Part shown: piece by piece, positions 61,966-64,000 of the stretch
Layout of the letters: each line of letters starts with the position of its first letter
How positions within the stretch are numbered: position 1 is the stretch's first letter
DNA from: Flavobacterium tiangeerense
GTDB taxonomy: Bacteria; Bacteroidota; Bacteroidia; Flavobacteriales; Flavobacteriaceae
Direction of reading: 5' to 3'
DNA: 64,000 nucleotides
NCBI RefSeq assembly: GCF_007830355.1
Contig: NZ_VLKO01000006.1
Location: 210,913-274,912, forward strand
Notes under the pieces: model-generated
What the model saw: only the letters and a program-made list of their open reading frames with translations
Databases searched by the model: none
Told to the model about the DNA's origin: nothing
Translations under genes and position numbers: made by a program

Positions 61966-64000
61966 ATGAAGAACTTTACTCTAGTAAAAAATATTTTTTT
62001 AACTCTATTTTTCATCTTAGCGTTCCATAACAAAGGTTTTAGCCAACCTTGCACCACAGGTCAGGTGCAAGTAGGAGCAATTACTAACAATTATGCTGCT
62101 ACTGTTCCTTTTTCCAATAGTGTAGGTAATCCGAATAATGCTCTAGGAGGCCCTAATAACACTGTCGCTGTTCTTAATAATACGAATGATGCTCTTGTGC
62201 TTGATATGACAAATGTTGTAAGAAAAGGAACATCTGTAACTGTTAATGGAAATAATGGAAATAGAGTAAATGTATTTGTTTTTAATACTAGCATTAATAA
62301 TTACCAATTAGTAGGTGCAAATGTCGCTTTAGATTTTACCTTTTTTACAACTTTTGATTGGCAACGCATTTATATACAGGTATCAACAAACAATTCAACC
62401 GCAGCGATAGATTACATTGATGCAACAACCTCTACTGTAAGATGTTTACCTGATACCGACAAAGATGGTGTAGCAGATAGTACTGATTTAGATGATGACA
62501 ATGATGGTGTAGCAGACACTGTAGAGAATGTTTGCGCCTCTTCAACTTTAATATGGGCAAATCATTATGCAGAAGGAACAACCTTTGCAACAGGAGATAG
62601 ACCATCAGTAGATGCTGCTAATCCAGCTTTATCATTTAATGGAGTTACCCTAGCTATAGCTGCAACAACAAATACAACTGGAAATTATCGTGTTAATAAT
62701 TATGTTACTAATCCTAGCTACGGTTATACTCTACATCAGTCATCTGTTAATGGAGGCGAGTCTATCCATACATTTACTTTTTCAAGGGCAGTAAACAACC
62801 TGTCTTTTACCTTATTTGATATTGATTCGGGACCAAATTTTATAGATGAAGCTCAATTTACAATTACAACTACTGGTGGAGCTACATATACCATGTCGGC
62901 AGCTGATTATACCCTTGGAGCAAACACAACATACTTAGGAAATAATACATTTTTAGGTGGAGGTTTAGATGAAGATATGATCTTTAATTTCACTGTTCCT
63001 GTAAAGTCCATCGTGCTATCATACAGACAAAAAGGAACTACACCTGAAGTAAATCAATGGATGGCATTAGGTGATCTAAGATTTTGTGTTGCTCCTGATA
63101 CAGACAACGATGGTATTGCTGATTATTTAGACTTAGATTCAGACAATGACAGCTGTTCGGATGCTAATGAGTATTATAACAATACTACTAGTGCAGCTTC
63201 GGGACAGCAATTTGGACAAACAGGAGGAGCAGTAGCGCCAGTAAATGCTAATGGTACAGTTAATTTACCTGCAGCTACGTATACAGGCTCTTATGCTAAT
63301 GCGACATCCGTGGGAACATCAAGTTCTATTACATCTCAACCTGTTAATAGACTAATCAATGCTGGTACAAATACCACTTTTGCTGTAACAGCAACTGGTG
63401 GATCTGGCGTAACACAATACCAGTGGCAAGTTAATTCAGGCTCTGGTTTTACTAATATATCTAATGGTGGGGTTTATAGTAATGCTACGACAAATACCTT
63501 GACACTAACAGCTGTTCCATCAACATTTAATGGATACAGATATAGAGTAATCATTAGAGAATCTAATTTTGTATGTTCATCTGTAATTTCGTCTGAAGGA
63601 ACACTAACTGTATTACCTGCGCCAGTGGTAACTATAGCAGATGCTAGTATAACTGAGGGTGGAAACTTGAGTTTCCCTGTTACTTTGAGTAACCCATCCG
63701 CTACAGATATCACCCTTGTTTTAGGATTTACCAATATATCGACTACTAACGGAGATTATACCACTACACCAGTAACGGTAACTTTCCCTGCAGGTTCTAC
63801 TACAGCAACTGCAACAGTACAAACTACGGCAGATACTATTGATGAAATTGATGAAACCTTAAGGGTAGCGATTACCAGTTCTACAGGAACTGTGGGATCT
63901 ACAACTGATACTGCTACAGGTACTATTTTAGATGATGACAATGCACCAGTGGTAACTATCGCAGATGCTTCTATCTCTGAAGGTGGCATCTTGAGTTTCC
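61966..64000 (+). CDS. Large secreted adhesin-like protein with TSP3 and Calx-beta repeats, 3' truncated by window
   Basis: From ATG 61966 the frame stays open to the window end (678 codons), so the protein is longer. Domains in order: signal peptide (about 1-25, ending AFHNKGFSQ); a beta-rich N-terminal domain; thrombospondin type 3 calcium-binding repeats (DTDKDGVADSTDLDDDNDG near 165); a second beta domain; more TSP3 (DTDNDGIADYLDLDSDND near 380); an Ig-like domain (TSQPVNRLINAGTNTTFAV); then Calx-beta repeats starting VVTIADASITEGGNLSF with DETL and ILDDDN ends. The Calx-beta unit repeats with a 324-base period. Such proteins are usually exported by the type IX system via a C-terminal signal, which lies outside the window. 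Confidence 0.85.
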   Translation, partial: MKNFTLVKNIFLTLFFILAFHNKGFSQPCTTGQVQVGAITNNYAATVPFSNSVGNPNNALGGPNNTVAVLNNTNDALVLDMTNVVRKGTSVTVNGNNGNRVNVFVFNTSINNYQLVGANVALDFTFFTTFDWQRIYIQVSTNNSTAAIDYIDATTSTVRCLPDTDKDGVADSTDLDDDNDGVADTVENVCASSTLIWANHYAEGTTFATGDRPSVDAANPALSFNGVTLAIAATTNTTGNYRVNNYVTNPSYGYTLHQSSVNGGESIHTFTFSRAVNNLSFTLFDIDSGPNFIDEAQFTITTTGGATYTMSAADYTLGANTTYLGNNTFLGGGLDEDMIFNFTVPVKSIVLSYRQKGTTPEVNQWMALGDLRFCVAPDTDNDGIADYLDLDSDNDSCSDANEYYNNTTSAASGQQFGQTGGAVAPVNANGTVNLPAATYTGSYANATSVGTSSSITSQPVNRLINAGTNTTFAVTATGGSGVTQYQWQVNSGSGFTNISNGGVYSNATTNTLTLTAVPSTFNGYRYRVIIRESNFVCSSVISSEGTLTVLPAPVVTIADASITEGGNLSFPVTLSNPSATDITLVLGFTNISTTNGDYTTTPVTVTFPAGSTTATATVQTTADTIDEIDETLRVAITSSTGTVGSTTDTATGTILDDDNAPVVTIADASISEGGILSF

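Noticed and set aside
62091..63989. Several minus-strand open frames inside the adhesin region
   Set aside because: They are shadows of the Thr/Ala/Val-rich plus-strand adhesin, which is open across the whole interval and has a signal peptide and clear domains.
63622..64000. Tandem DNA repeat that might be a CRISPR or satellite
   Set aside because: The 324-base period keeps the reading frame and encodes Calx-beta domains.
1..64000. tRNA genes, CRISPR arrays, prophage or intact insertion sequences
   Set aside because: Reading both strands showed no tRNA-like cloverleaf with a GTTCRANYC arm, no short regularly spaced repeats, and no transposase or phage structural genes.

Overview
The window is AT-rich DNA from a Bacteroidota bacterium, most likely Flavobacterium or a close relative. 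The signs are: gldF-gldG gliding genes, promoters that fit the TTG-N17-23-TAnnTTTG pattern, SusC/SusD glycan-uptake genes, lipoproteins with acidic residues just after the lipidated Cys, and an operon of histidine phosphatase, polyphosphate kinase and Ppx. No tRNA, rRNA operon, CRISPR array or intact insertion sequence was seen. One structural RNA (RNase P RNA) is present.

Layout: 1-12.8 kb is housekeeping. It holds the start of an S9 peptidase, a HAD phosphatase, PhoH, a SAM hydroxide adenosyltransferase, gldFG, dnaN, a membrane-anchored MutS-like ATPase, a universal stress protein and mnmE. 12.85-21.7 kb is an accessory island. It starts with a REP/MITE-like repeat, carries a type I restriction-modification operon (hsdR, a Bro-N-like gene, hsdM, hsdS, a small unknown gene) and ends with a secreted unknown protein and a HipA remnant. 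21.8-37.4 kb is a polysaccharide utilisation locus, all on the minus strand: GH3, hybrid two-component regulator, SusC, SusD, surface glycan-binding lipoprotein, GH10 and GH16. 37.7-42.7 kb holds a nuclease remnant, a second copy of the repeat, and an unusual pair: a catalase-like/LodA-type quinone-cofactor oxidase fusion, broken by an apparent frameshift, followed by a LodB-type flavoprotein. 42.8-61.3 kb is again mostly housekeeping: SIMPL protein, rhomboid protease, LpxL-type acyltransferase, PLP enzyme, metalloprotease lipoprotein, glmM, ACP phosphodiesterase, gamma-glutamyltransferase, AlkD-like repair protein, ClC channel, rnpB, dnaX and the polyphosphate operon. From 61.97 kb to the window end runs the start of a large secreted adhesin with calcium-binding and Calx-beta repeats.

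The most interesting points: (1) the catalase-like domain fused to a CTQ-dependent oxidase, an H2O2-making family, with its distal His apparently replaced by Phe but the proximal R-x3-Y heme motif kept; (2) dnaX, where ordinary decoding stops at gamma length and a -1 shift on A10 (containing A-AAA-AAG) would give full-length tau; (3) a family of three structured repeats with shared ends and different cores; (4) a Bro-N gene embedded in the type I restriction operon; (5) gene remnants (HipA, nuclease, hsdS 3' end) at the island edges.

Three genes have frame breaks (2733-2742, about 38600, 57071-57080). Two of these lie in A10 runs, so sequencing or assembly error must be excluded before biological readings are accepted.
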